A DNA stretch of 64,000 nucleotides, from the NCBI RefSeq assembly GCF_000187935.1, contig NZ_AEUT02000001.1, positions 1,612,001 through 1,676,000 on the forward strand, in the 5' to 3' direction. Position 1 is the stretch's first letter, and each line of letters opens with the position of its first letter. Both the position numbers and the translations under genes were made by a program. Origin of the DNA: Streptococcus parauberis NCFD 2020. Lineage in GTDB: Bacteria > Bacillota > Bacilli > Lactobacillales > Streptococcaceae. Of this stretch, positions 33,051 to 41,160 are shown in pieces. The notes below the pieces were generated by a model. The model was not told where the DNA came from and did no database searches. It saw only the letters and a program-made list of their open reading frames with translations.

Positions 33051-34964
33051 ATGCAAGAAGCCTTTGAGAAACTAAAAGGCGTGGACATCTTCGCCTTAAA
33101 ATCGTATCTGGAAAAGACGTCAAAAATTGAGACCTCCATTATCGTGGCAATGAATGAGATTTTCGTCAATCTCTTTTTCTTTCTGCTCAATCTAGTGGTC
33201 GGTTTCTTCTCCCTCATGATTCGTATCATGGAGAACATTGACCTCTACGACTCTTACAAAACCTATGTCTATAACGCTGCTAAATCCATATGGCAGGGAC
33301 TAACAGGTTCAACTTCTGGCGGTTTATCAAGTGGTTCCTTAGTTTCCATGCTTCTGACCATCGGAGCCTTTTACCTCTTCTACCAGTATTTCTTTTCTCG
33401 TGGAAACTTCATGCGAAAAGTCCTTCATGTGCTTCTCGTTGTCCTACTTGGATTTGGTTACTTTGGAACAGTCGCTTCTACCTCTGGAGGGCTCTACATC
33501 CTTGATACGGTTAATAATCTAGCAGACACTGTCACCTCAAAGATTTCCAATATCTCCGTCTCTTACGGCGAGGATAAGTCAATCAAGGTAGGAAAGTCTA
33601 TGGCTGATAGCTATATCGCACAGACCTCTTACACTGCCTACGTCTTTGTCAACACAGGTCAAGAAAACGGTAAATACGTCAATAGCCAAACAGGTGAAGA
33701 AGAAGCTTTCGAGGATTCTAAAGTCTTGGGAAGCGTGGATGACTCAGGGAAATTTGTAGCGGTCAAAAACAAAGATAGAAAAGATTATCTGGATAAACTC
33801 GGCGACAAGGCTGATGACGGGAAAGAAAAGAACCGCTGGGTATCAGCCGTTTGGGATTACCTTTTCATCAAGACCTTCTACATCATCTTCAAGATTGTTG
33901 AAGCTATCGTTATTGCGGTTCCAATTATCCTGGTGCAACTCCTGAATCTCATTGCTCAACTCTTAGTCCTGGTCATGATTCTCTTGTTCCCTATCGCTCT
34001 TCTCATTTCATTTGTCCCTGCCATGCAAGACATCATCTTTGGGATTTTCAAGGTCATGTTTGGTGGTCTCGTTTTCCCGACGATTACGACACTCATCACA
34101 CTCATTATTTTCTACATCGAAAAAGTCATCGAAACGCTGATTACTTCTGGTTTTGATGGGGTTATCGAAAGCTTCCCATCTTTGGGAACATTCGCCCTCC
34201 TCTTCAAGCTCATTCTATCAGTAGTTGCTAAAGCTGCTGTCTATTATTTCCTTTGGATTTATAAAGGCGAACTCATTGAATTTATCATGGGCTCACGGGC
34301 ACGCATCAAGATGGAAGATATTGGAAACCAAGTAGAAAGCAGAGTTAGCCAAGGTAAAGACCTTATCCAACAGATGCCATCACGTAGCTTTGAAACAGCA
34401 CAACATCTCGGTAACTTTGCCATGGCTGGTACTGGTTTTGTGGCTGGAAGTGCTATGAACGCTTCTTCTCACATCAAGGAAGTTGGCAACTTCTTTAGAC
34501 AGTCAAAACCAAGTCCTGAGCCAGCTGAGGAACCAAACGTTCCAACAGAACAGCCGACTGAACAACCTGCTCCAATACCTGACCAACTGCCACCAACATC
34601 CTCTGAACCAAATCTTCCAAAACAGGATATTACGACAGATAATCCTAGCCAGGAGAAAGCACCAACTCCTGAATCTATCCCTAGTCAGCCAACAACTCCT
34701 CCATCACCAGAAATGGAATTCCAGGAACTTAATGAACAATGGGTATCTCCACGTAAACAACGGAAGATGGAACGCATGGAAAGAGAACTTAGCGCCTATG
34801 ATGATGCTGGTGCTATGTATCAGGCGCAAGGCTCGAATGCCTTTACCCGAAGCTTCCGTCAAACTATGACTAGAGACGACAAAATCAAAGCCAATATTGA
34901 GCGGAAAAATCGTCTCACTCAAGAACTCAATAGATTGCGAGGTGAGCAAAATGGACGCTATTAG
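33051..34964 (+). CDS. VirB6-like polytopic conjugation protein (Tn916 Orf15-like)
   Basis: 637 residues. The N-terminal ~420 carry several hydrophobic spans (NLFFFLLNLVVGFFSLM, LLTIGAFYLFYQYFF, VLLVVLLGFGYFGTV, IVIAVPIILVQLLNLIAQLL, LVFPTITTLITLIIFYI). A proline/glutamate-rich linker (about 485-565) and a basic helical tail follow. This is the layout of the VirB6-like channel protein in Gram-positive ICEs. It overlaps the next gene by 14 bp. Confidence 0.9.
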   Translation: MQEAFEKLKGVDIFALKSYLEKTSKIETSIIVAMNEIFVNLFFFLLNLVVGFFSLMIRIMENIDLYDSYKTYVYNAAKSIWQGLTGSTSGGLSSGSLVSMLLTIGAFYLFYQYFFSRGNFMRKVLHVLLVVLLGFGYFGTVASTSGGLYILDTVNNLADTVTSKISNISVSYGEDKSIKVGKSMADSYIAQTSYTAYVFVNTGQENGKYVNSQTGEEEAFEDSKVLGSVDDSGKFVAVKNKDRKDYLDKLGDKADDGKEKNRWVSAVWDYLFIKTFYIIFKIVEAIVIAVPIILVQLLNLIAQLLVLVMILLFPIALLISFVPAMQDIIFGIFKVMFGGLVFPTITTLITLIIFYIEKVIETLITSGFDGVIESFPSLGTFALLFKLILSVVAKAAVYYFLWIYKGELIEFIMGSRARIKMEDIGNQVESRVSQGKDLIQQMPSRSFETAQHLGNFAMAGTGFVAGSAMNASSHIKEVGNFFRQSKPSPEPAEEPNVPTEQPTEQPAPIPDQLPPTSSEPNLPKQDITTDNPSQEKAPTPESIPSQPTTPPSPEMEFQELNEQWVSPRKQRKMERMERELSAYDDAGAMYQAQGSNAFTRSFRQTMTRDDKIKANIERKNRLTQELNRLRGEQNGRY

Positions 34965-35178
34965 GATATATGCCCGAAGTCAGGTTCAACCTGTCCTTGA
35001 AAAGTATATCTATCAAGCCTACGAAAATGACCTCAAAGCTATCAAGGTAACCGTGTTCTATCCTGTCGATGACCAAGAGGCAAAACGGATTATCGAACTC
35101 TGCCGTGATATACCTGCTGTCCTAGATGCAAAATGGCTCTTTGGGACAGTTATCTTCAAAGTCTATCTCAAGCACTAA
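34951..35178 (+). CDS. Small conjugation-operon protein of unknown function
   Basis: 75 residues from ATG 34951 with GAGGTG upstream, overlapping the VirB6-like stop and so translationally coupled. It has an alpha/beta pattern (IYQAYENDLKAIKVTVFYPV, KRIIELCRDIPAVLDA) without membrane span. It occupies the OrfB-like position of ICESt3-type operons, before the lysozyme gene. Function unknown. Confidence 0.7.
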   Translation: MDAIRIYARSQVQPVLEKYIYQAYENDLKAIKVTVFYPVDDQEAKRIIELCRDIPAVLDAKWLFGTVIFKVYLKH

Positions 35179-35196
35179 AGGAGGTGATAGGGACAC

Positions 35197-36309
35197 ATGA
35201 AAAAAATATTCAAACTTTGTCTGCTCTCTTCGCTTCTGTTGCCCCTATTACTTGTCATCATTTGTGCAGCTGCGATTGCTGGTGACTCGACTAACTCATC
35301 AAATAATGGAAGTTCAACTGGGAAGCGAACGACACTAACAGCTAAAGAGGTAGCTCAGAAAGCGTCAATCACAGAAGAACGGGCAGAGGATGTCATCAAA
35401 ATCCTCAATTACCAACTCTCCCAAGAAGGCTTTACACTGGCAGGTTCTACTGGTAGTTTAGCTGTTGCGGAACGTGAGTCAGGCTTTGACCCTAAAGCTA
35501 GAAATACTGGCGGTGGGGTAGCTGGTTACTTCCAATGGTCAGGTTGGTCTAATACCGTAAACGGAGACCGCTGGGCACAAGCTTCAAGCCGAACACTTGA
35601 TGCGGATGTTGAGCTTCAACTCATGTCAACCGAGTTAAACGGTGCCTACAAAAAAGTCAAAACAGAGATGCAGAAAGCAACTGACCCTGGAGATGCTGCT
35701 TTGTATTGGTCAGAACATTATGAAGGTGTGGCGCTGTCAGACGGTCAGACCAAGGCAGAAAAGCTCCAAACGGACGCCGACAAGTGGTTTAAGGTTTTCG
35801 ATGGAACAATCACCTCAGACTCTTCTGTCGCTTTCTCAGACGATACAGGGCTTGTTTCTGGCACACTGACTTCTACCTTTGACTTGCCACCAGAATACCT
35901 TGGAAAACTCAAATACGGGGTTCCTAGTGAGAACACTGTCACGACTCAAGGAAACAATACCTATCCTGCTGGACAATGTACCTGGTATGTTTGTAATAGA
36001 CTGATTGAGACAGGCATCTGTACCAACTCGGCCATTTATAACTACAATGGTAACGGGCAAGATTGGGTGGATAGCCTTGTCTCTCGTGGCTGGAAACAAG
36101 TATCAGAACCACAAGTTGGCGCTGTCATGTCCGTTCAAGGTGGATATGGAGGCACCTATGCAGAATACGGTCACGTGGCATTTGTCGAAGCCGTCAACCA
36201 AGACGGAACCTTCCTCATCTCCGAATGTAATGTCGGTGGTGTTCAAAACAAACCACACTATGCTGTGCTCACCAATCAAAGCTATTACAGCTTTGCGGTT
36301 GCACAATAG
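35197..36309 (+). CDS. VirB1-like cell-wall hydrolase: lysozyme-like plus CHAP domain (Tn916 Orf14-like)
   Basis: 370 residues with an N-terminal membrane anchor (LCLLSSLLLPLLLVIICAAA). A phage-tail-lysozyme-like domain follows (AVAERESGFDPKARNTGGGV, catalytic Glu in ERES; GYFQWSGWS), then a CHAP domain with PAGQCTWYVCNRL (catalytic Cys) and EYGHVAFVEAV (His). It opens the peptidoglycan for the conjugation channel. Last gene of the transfer operon. Confidence 0.93.
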   Translation: MKKIFKLCLLSSLLLPLLLVIICAAAIAGDSTNSSNNGSSTGKRTTLTAKEVAQKASITEERAEDVIKILNYQLSQEGFTLAGSTGSLAVAERESGFDPKARNTGGGVAGYFQWSGWSNTVNGDRWAQASSRTLDADVELQLMSTELNGAYKKVKTEMQKATDPGDAALYWSEHYEGVALSDGQTKAEKLQTDADKWFKVFDGTITSDSSVAFSDDTGLVSGTLTSTFDLPPEYLGKLKYGVPSENTVTTQGNNTYPAGQCTWYVCNRLIETGICTNSAIYNYNGNGQDWVDSLVSRGWKQVSEPQVGAVMSVQGGYGGTYAEYGHVAFVEAVNQDGTFLISECNVGGVQNKPHYAVLTNQSYYSFAVAQ

Positions 36310-36486
36310 CTTTTACGAATTTTTACGATTCTTTATAGTTTTTGCGATTATGATTTAAGATTTGTTTAGGGTGACTCAGCTATACTGTATCCATCCTAAA
36401 TAACTTTTCTTTTTCATAATCTCCTTGGAAGCAAGCTCATAAATGGGCTTGTTTTCGTTTTTATTAAATACTACATATCGGAGGAA
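36310..36486 (+). terminator. Spacer between transfer operon and xis, with terminator-like hairpin
   Basis: CAAGCTCATAAATGGGCTTG (36434-36453) folds into a hairpin followed by TTTTCGTTTTT. A TATACT-like -10 lies near 36380 before it, so a promoter for xis-int could begin here, with the hairpin acting as an attenuator or terminator. Confidence 0.5.
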
Positions 36487-36492
36487 ATGACC

Positions 36493-36765
36493 ATGCAAGT
36501 TATTTTAGCAGAAGAACAAACTCTTGAAATCCAACACATGATTGGAGAGTTAATCAAATCCGAAGTTAAAAATGCAAGAGAATCAGTTGGTGCTGACTCT
36601 CCTTTTTTAAATAAACGACAAGCCTGTGATTATTTAGGGATTTCTAATAACACTCTTGACCTATGGATTTCTATGGGCTTACCATATATCAAAATTGGTA
36701 AATCCATACGATTCAATAAGGAAAGCGTTAATCATTGGATGGCAAGACTTGAAATCTCTGCCTAG
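36493..36765 (+). CDS. xis: Excisionase-like HTH_17 DNA-binding protein
   Basis: 90 residues from ATG 36493, 8 bp after GGAGG; an ATG at 36487 is too close. The C-terminal half is a MerR/excisionase-type winged helix: FLNKRQACDYLGISNNTLDL, then MGLPYIKIGKSIRFNKESV and WMARLEI. It precedes int by 12 bp, the standard xis-int order. It would bend DNA and direct excision at the rpsI att sites. Confidence 0.85.
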   Translation: MQVILAEEQTLEIQHMIGELIKSEVKNARESVGADSPFLNKRQACDYLGISNNTLDLWISMGLPYIKIGKSIRFNKESVNHWMARLEISA

Positions 36766-36777
36766 AAAGGAATAGCG

Positions 36778-37995
36778 ATGTCGATAAAGAAAACTAAAAA
36801 TGGTACCTATCAGCTTAGGGTTTATATTCCAGAAGACACCCAAGCAAAACTTGGACTAGGTAAGTTATATGAGAAACGATTTAAGACAAGACGTGAGGCT
36901 AAAGAAGCTGAATTAAAGCTATCTGTAGATATTGAGAAAGCTAGACACAATAAACACTTTCAACAACCTCTCAAAAAAGAAGATATTCTCTTTTCTCATT
37001 TCTATGAGGAGGTCTGGCTTGAGCCCTATAAAGCCGGGCAAACAACTAATACGAATAAGCCTCCTACAGCAGCAACAATCTTTCAAACCGAAAATCTCTT
37101 TAGACTACATATCTTACCTATTCTAGGTAAATACTCTTTGAGTCATCTCAACGAAAACAAACAACTGGTTCTGTCATTACTGACACCGAAAGCAAATAGC
37201 TATGCAAATTTCAAGGCTCTCCGTGGATACATTAACTCTGTTTTTGACTGGGCGGAAGAGCTGGAATACATCCCAGTCAACCGACTACACAAAACGATTA
37301 GTCGCATTAAGGCAACTAAAAAACAAATACTAAAAGAGAGTAAACGTGAAGAAGACTTAGCGTTAGATGAAGATGAATTGCGCTTTTGGTTGCAGGCCTT
37401 TGACGATGATTTAGAAAAAGGTCTTTTAGAATTCAAGGATTATGTCCTATTCTATACTACTTTTTTTCTGTCCGATAGAAAGTCTGAATCTTATGCTCTT
37501 CAATGGAAGCATATAAACTTCAAAAACAAAGAAATCCTAATCGAAAATGCCTTAGACCGCTTTGGAAATGTGAAAGCAACAAAGGGAGGCAAGCGCACAT
37601 TATTCAATGCTCCTACTGAACTGATGGAATTATTGCAAAAATGGAAAGATTTGCAACGGGAAGAACTAAAACAATTTGGCATCAAGCAAACAAAGAAACA
37701 GTTTGTATTTACCTACAATGATAGACAAAACAATATAAACGTTGTCTTGCATATTGATTACCTCAATTATCGCATGAACTCTATTAAAAGACGACATCCT
37801 GAATTAGCTCCTGCAACGCCACATAAACTTAGGCATACTGGAGCCACACTAGCCAAAAAAGCAGGTCGCTCACTAGAAGAGATTTCGGAGGCATTGACTC
37901 ATAGCGACCAGTCAATTACAAAAACTTATATCAATATCACGAGTACCGTTTCCCAGACAGCTGGAGAGACTGCATATAGGTACCTCAAAAAGTAA
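36778..37995 (+). CDS. int: Tyrosine recombinase integrase of the ICE (rpsI-specific)
   Basis: 405 residues. The N-terminal AP2-like arm-binding domain (SIKKTKNGTYQLRVYIPED), a SAM-like core-binding domain (HFYEEVWLEPYKAGQ) and the catalytic domain with Arg234 (SDRKSES), His349-x-x-Arg352 (HKLRHTG), His375 (LTHSD) and Tyr384 (KTYIN) are all present. It lies between xis and att copy C and is convergent with rpsI. It is a close paralogue of the broken integrase at 4500-5719. Intact, so it could act on all three att copies. Confidence 0.95.
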   Translation: MSIKKTKNGTYQLRVYIPEDTQAKLGLGKLYEKRFKTRREAKEAELKLSVDIEKARHNKHFQQPLKKEDILFSHFYEEVWLEPYKAGQTTNTNKPPTAATIFQTENLFRLHILPILGKYSLSHLNENKQLVLSLLTPKANSYANFKALRGYINSVFDWAEELEYIPVNRLHKTISRIKATKKQILKESKREEDLALDEDELRFWLQAFDDDLEKGLLEFKDYVLFYTTFFLSDRKSESYALQWKHINFKNKEILIENALDRFGNVKATKGGKRTLFNAPTELMELLQKWKDLQREELKQFGIKQTKKQFVFTYNDRQNNINVVLHIDYLNYRMNSIKRRHPELAPATPHKLRHTGATLAKKAGRSLEEISEALTHSDQSITKTYINITSTVSQTAGETAYRYLKK

Positions 37996-38028
37996 TGGTG
38001 GGAATATGGTGGAAATTTTGGTGGAAAC
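37995..38028 (+). repeat. Three direct repeats, candidate integrase arm-type sites
   Basis: ATGGTGGGAAT (37995-38005), ATGGTGGAAAT (38006-38016) and TTGGTGGAAAC (38018-38028) are spaced about one helical turn. One more copy of TGGTGGAAAT occurs near the other ICE end (5981-5990). Confidence 0.5.
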
Positions 38029-38044
38029 TTTTGATTTTCGAGTA

Positions 38045-38084
38045 AAAAAAGACACCCAAGATAAAAATCTTGAATGTCTTGAAA
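38045..38084 (-). terminator. Terminator of rpsI supplied by the ICE
   Basis: On the minus strand GACATTCAAGAT-TTTT-ATCTTGGGTGTC folds into a stem followed by TTTTTTT. It lies on the ICE side of att copy C, ~25 bp beyond the rpsI stop, so the integrated element ends the rplM-rpsI transcript. Confidence 0.8.
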
Positions 38085-38104
38085 CGTTGATATATCGCTG
38101 ATAA

Positions 38105-38155
38105 TTAACGTTTTGAGAATTGTGATGCTTTACGGGCTTTTTTAAGACCTGGTTT
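38105..38155 (-). repeat. att copy C: true 3' end of rpsI, right end of the ICE
   Basis: About 50 bp of the rpsI coding end repeated at 5827-5877 and 1265-1314. The first 29 bp (TTAACGTTTTGAGAATTGTG onward) are identical in all three, the rest differs by one or two bases. This copy keeps rpsI in frame to its TAA. Confidence 0.88.
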
Positions 38156-38497
38156 TTTACGTTCAACCATACGTGCGTCACGTGTAAGAAGTCCAGCGCG
38201 TTTCAATGAATCGCGGAAGTCTGGGTCTACTTGTAGCAATGCGCGAGCGATACCATGACGGATAGCTCCTGATTGTCCACCGTATCCACCACCTACAACG
38301 TTAACCATAACGTCGTATGAACCTTCTGTAGAAGTTACTGCGAAAGGTTGGTTGATAACAAGACGTAAGTCTGCGTGTGGGATGTATTCTTCAACATCTT
38401 TTTTGTTAACAGTGATTTTACCAGTACCTGGAACCAAACGTACGCGTGCAACAGCGTTTTTACGACGGCCAGTACCTAAATATTGTGCTTGTGCCAT
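38105..38497 (-). CDS. rpsI: 30S ribosomal protein S9
   Basis: 130 residues, full length, from [20 protein letters not shown] to the invariant C-terminal [11 protein letters not shown], whose codons are the integration target. S9 contacts 16S rRNA and the P-site tRNA anticodon loop with this tail. Second gene after rplM, 20 bp downstream. The tail is unchanged despite integration because the element restores it. Confidence 0.99.
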   Translation of the reverse strand: MAQAQYLGTGRRKNAVARVRLVPGTGKITVNKKDVEEYIPHADLRLVINQPFAVTSTEGSYDVMVNVVGGGYGGQSGAIRHGIARALLQVDPDFRDSLKRAGLLTRDARMVERKKPGLKKARKASQFSKR

Positions 38498-38517
38498 TAT
38501 TTAATGCTCCTTTCCTC

Positions 38518-38964
38518 TTAGATAAGTCCTGAAATGTCAAGTACTTCTGGTTGTTGTGCAGCATGTGTATGCTCAGCTCCAACGAATACTTTCAATTTCA
38601 TGCCTTGCGCGCGTCCAAGAGTGTTATGTGGAAGCATGCCTTTAACAGATTTTTCAATCAAACGTACAGCATTTTTAGAACGTAGTTCACCTGCTGAGAT
38701 TTGTTTCAAACCACCTGGGTACATTGAGTGAGTGTAGTAGATTTTATCAGTTGCTTTTTTACCAGTTAATTTGATTTTTTCAGCATTGATAACAATTACA
38801 AAATCACCTGTATCAGTGTGAGGTGTGAAAGTTGGTTTGTTTTTTCCGCGAAGTACGCTAGCAACTACTGCAGAAAGACGTCCAAGTGGCACATCAGTTG
38901 CGTCAACAACGTACCATTTGCGTTCAACTTGGCCAGTTTTAGCCATAAAAGTTGTTTTGTTCAT
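38518..38964 (-). CDS. rplM: 50S ribosomal protein L13
   Basis: 148 residues from ATG 38964 (AGGAG upstream), starting [20 protein letters not shown], with the conserved [20 protein letters not shown] and [16 protein letters not shown]. Upstream in-frame codons are leader sequence and not coding. First gene of the rplM-rpsI operon. L13 is an early 50S assembly protein binding 23S rRNA domain II. Confidence 0.99.
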   Translation of the reverse strand: MNKTTFMAKTGQVERKWYVVDATDVPLGRLSAVVASVLRGKNKPTFTPHTDTGDFVIVINAEKIKLTGKKATDKIYYTHSMYPGGLKQISAGELRSKNAVRLIEKSVKGMLPHNTLGRAQGMKLKVFVGAEHTHAAQQPEVLDISGLI

Positions 38965-38984
38965 GATTTCTCCTATACGAATTC

Positions 38985-39066
38985 GTAATATTTGTTTACA
39001 GGGGTGATGGGTGTTCCGTCCCATCGAAGGTATTTGGAAGGTTCCGGGGCCTCTCAAATGGGGTAA
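38985..39066 (-). ncRNA. Candidate L13 leader (autoregulatory 5' UTR of rplM)
   Basis: The GC-richer untranslated region reads on the minus strand GTTTACCCCATTTGAG, GGGACGGAACACCCATC and CCCCTGTAAAC, with GTTTAC...GTAAAC closing arms. This fits an L13-type leader, where L13 represses its own operon. Assigned from position and foldability, not an exact match. Confidence 0.5.
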
Positions 39067-39081
39067 ACAATACCGCCTACT

Positions 39082-39110
39082 ATAATATCAAAAATACTTG
39101 CCACTAGCAA
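39082..39110 (-). promoter_or_regulatory. Promoter of rplM-rpsI
   Basis: Minus-strand TTGCTA (39105-39110) and TATTAT (39082-39087) with 17-bp spacing, just upstream of the structured leader. Confidence 0.65.
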
Positions 39111-39162
39111 GTACTTTTTCTCTTTTATTTTTCTTTTTTTCCTGACCAAAAACTTATTCTGA

Positions 39163-40023
39163 TTAGCGTTTTTCCTGACCAAAAACAAAGGCTGCCAAGG
39201 TATTTGGCCCAACGTGAGCAGCAATAACTGGACCTAGCGGCATGATCAGCACGTCTGTGACTTGCGGATTCTCCAAAAGGGTTTCCTGTAGTTCTTTAGC
39301 GCCTGCTAAATCTTCTGAATAACCAACAATCATTGTTGAATGACCGATATCAGCAGTCAGTTGATTCACGATTTCCTTGATGGCTTTTTTGCGACCACGG
39401 ACTTTAGCGATGGGCACCAACTTTCCGGCTTGATCAATCCAGAGAATTGGCTTGATGCTGGCTAGGCTTCCGATAATGGCTGAGCTTTTTGACAAACGAC
39501 CGCCACGCATCAGATGGTAAAGATCGTCAACCAAGAAGTATGTTCGAAGACGAGGGTGGAAATCCTCAACCAAAGCTTTGGCGGCCTGAATAGACTGGCC
39601 TAGGTCCCGAGCTTGCGCTGCCAGAATCGACAGGTAGCCTTCGCCGCCCGCGGCTGCTAGAGTGTCCACAATCTCGATGACCGCATCAGGATAATCCTCA
39701 AGAACCATTTCACGCGCCATGACCGCACTCTGGTAAGTTCCAGACAGAACCGACGAAAAGGCGATGTAGAGGACTGGGTGCCCTTCTTGTGCCTGTTTGC
39801 GGAAGTAAGCTTCGAACTCACCGATATTGACCTGGCTAGTTTGGGGTTTACTGCCAGCCTTCATCATGGCTAAGAGTTCAGAACTGCTTAGGGCATCTGA
39901 GCCTACAGTTTGGTAGGTTTTGCCATCACAAGAAATGGTTAGACCTAAGACATCCACCTCGTGTTCTGCTGCCCAGTGCGGGTCTAAGTCCGCTGTTGAA
40001 TCCGTAAGTATGTAAAACGACAT
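39163..40023 (-). CDS. DegV-family fatty-acid-binding protein (FakB-like)
   Basis: 286 residues from ATG 40023 (AAAGGAG upstream), starting [13 protein letters not shown]. DegV motifs: DSTADL at the N-terminus, [12 protein letters not shown] near 90, and [20 protein letters not shown] in the second domain. These proteins hold a fatty acid for the FakA kinase in exogenous fatty-acid use. Monocistronic; a FabT-box-like palindrome lies 25 bp upstream of the start, which fits control by fatty-acid status. Confidence 0.9.
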   Translation of the reverse strand: MSFYILTDSTADLDPHWAAEHEVDVLGLTISCDGKTYQTVGSDALSSSELLAMMKAGSKPQTSQVNIGEFEAYFRKQAQEGHPVLYIAFSSVLSGTYQSAVMAREMVLEDYPDAVIEIVDTLAAAGGEGYLSILAAQARDLGQSIQAAKALVEDFHPRLRTYFLVDDLYHLMRGGRLSKSSAIIGSLASIKPILWIDQAGKLVPIAKVRGRKKAIKEIVNQLTADIGHSTMIVGYSEDLAGAKELQETLLENPQVTDVLIMPLGPVIAAHVGPNTLAAFVFGQEKR

Positions 40024-40047
40024 GTAAACTCCTTTGAAAAATAATTT

Positions 40048-40062
40048 ATTTGACAATCAAAT
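40048..40062. promoter_or_regulatory. FabT-like operator upstream of degV
   Basis: ATTTGA-CAA-TCAAAT is a perfect dyad close to the FabT (MarR-family) box, roughly TTTGATNATCAAA. It sits in the promoter region of the DegV/FakB-like gene. Confidence 0.5.
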
Positions 40063-40255
40063 TATTATTGCCCTATTTTAGCAGAAAGTTTTTAGTGGTG
40101 CAAGCTTTGAAGCTAAGTAAGGGTGTTCATTTTTAGCAAATAAAAAGTATAAATTGTTGGAAAAACTCATGTCTCAAGTGGCATAGTATGACTTATTAAT
40201 CCTACAAAAATGACGGTCTTCATGAGATTTTCTTCCATTATTAAGCTTTTTTAAG

Positions 40256-40287
40256 CAAAGAAAAAAAGCACCTCAGTGCTTCTTCTT
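40256..40287 (-). terminator. Terminator after the small membrane protein gene
   Basis: Minus-strand AAGCACTGAGGTGCTT followed by a T-run, directly after the stop codon at 40288. The bases 40063-40255 show no gene. Confidence 0.8.
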
Positions 40288-40611
40288 TTAACCGCGGCTT
40301 ACCACGACTTGTTCTTTACTTAATCCAAATTCAGTCATGATCAATTCTTTCAAGGCAGACTCGTTCAAGTCTGCTTCTACTGTGTAAAAATTGGGATCAT
40401 CTGAAGGAAGAATTTCTTTGATATGTTGAGTCAGTTTCTCATTATCAAAAAGATTAATAGGCTCTTCTAAATTCTTTAATTGAATATGGTAGTTACCTCT
40501 GGCAAAAGTGGCATTTTCTGGTCTGCTCACATCTCTAATACTACTAACAATTTTAAAAATGCCAAAGATAAGAACTATTAAAAAAACGATTGAAGCAATT
40601 ATTCCAAACAT
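40288..40611 (-). CDS. Small membrane-anchored protein, paralogue of the one at 53750
   Basis: 107 residues: one N-terminal span (IIASIVFLIVLIFGIFKIV) and a soluble tail. The end, FYTVEADLNESALKELIMTE and LSKEQVVV, aligns with YSVQSKMNDKNLKNYLMKQ and LTDQQVVV of the 53750 protein. No known domain; the tail is beta-alpha-like. Follows the YacP-type gene by 21 bp and may share its transcript. Function unknown. Confidence 0.75.
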   Translation of the reverse strand: MFGIIASIVFLIVLIFGIFKIVSSIRDVSRPENATFARGNYHIQLKNLEEPINLFDNEKLTQHIKEILPSDDPNFYTVEADLNESALKELIMTEFGLSKEQVVVSRG

Positions 40612-40632
40612 ACTAATACACTTTCTTTTAAC

Positions 40633-41151
40633 TCACTTACCCAAATCATCCATAAAGTCTTTGAGTTTTTGCATATTACCTTCCTCAAAGGGGCGGAGTT
40701 TTGGTTTTTTCATTTCAATGGATTTGGACATCTGGTCTAAATCGGATTTAACGGTGTTGACACGGCGTTCTAGTTCTCTGGCAGGTACTCTGAGGGCACC
40801 TTGGGAAAAGATGGTCCATTGTTCATTGAGGTCACTGGTGGCCACTTCAACTAAGTTTCTAACCGTGTTCAGTTCAGCTGCTGTCCGTTCAATATAGCTA
40901 TCAGCTGTCTCATCTTCCTCAGTGAAAACAACAGAAATCATGTATTGGTCATAACGTTGTCGCACACCCGGCACAAATTGGGCATCAAAAACACAGACAA
41001 TCTCAATTTTCTCAAAATGGGCATAGTTGTTCAATTTATTTAAAAAAATAGTCCGTGCTTGGTCCAACTGATTGGTTTTGAAGAGTTGTTTTGTCTCCTG
41101 CCAAAAAGCAATCATATTATAGCCGTCGACCAACATGATTTTCCGTTTCAT
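40633..41151 (-). CDS. NYN-domain endoribonuclease (YacP/Rae1-like)
   Basis: 172 residues from ATG 41151 (AGGA 7 bp upstream). NYN/PIN-like motifs: MLVDGYNMIAFW with the first catalytic Asp, IEIVCVFDAQFVPG, and DETADSYIERTA with further acidic residues. Bacillus Rae1 cleaves mRNA at ribosomes in a translation-dependent way. It follows rlmB by 9 bp, as in many Firmicutes. Confidence 0.9.
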   Translation of the reverse strand: MKRKIMLVDGYNMIAFWQETKQLFKTNQLDQARTIFLNKLNNYAHFEKIEIVCVFDAQFVPGVRQRYDQYMISVVFTEEDETADSYIERTAAELNTVRNLVEVATSDLNEQWTIFSQGALRVPARELERRVNTVKSDLDQMSKSIEMKKPKLRPFEEGNMQKLKDFMDDLGK

Positions 41152-41160
41152 AGGCAAATC

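Larger units (their letters stand above)
5827..38155. mobile_element. Integrative and conjugative element of the ICESt3/Tn916 superfamily in the 3' end of rpsI
   Basis: About 32 kb between att copy B and the true rpsI end. It has xis and int adjacent to rpsI, a complete-looking conjugation operon, oriT, a regulation module with two XRE proteins, and cargo at the left end (RloC-like ATPase, type IIS-like RM, HEPN- and PIN-domain proteins, SOS polymerase module) plus two IS copies. ICESt3-family elements are known to use rpsI as a target. All conjugation genes have open frames, so transfer is plausible; this is inference. Confidence 0.85.

Noticed and set aside
38825..39057. Upstream extension of rplM to 39057
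   Set aside because: The extra codons lie in the structured leader, while ATG 38964 has a good ribosome site and gives the conserved L13 N-terminus.
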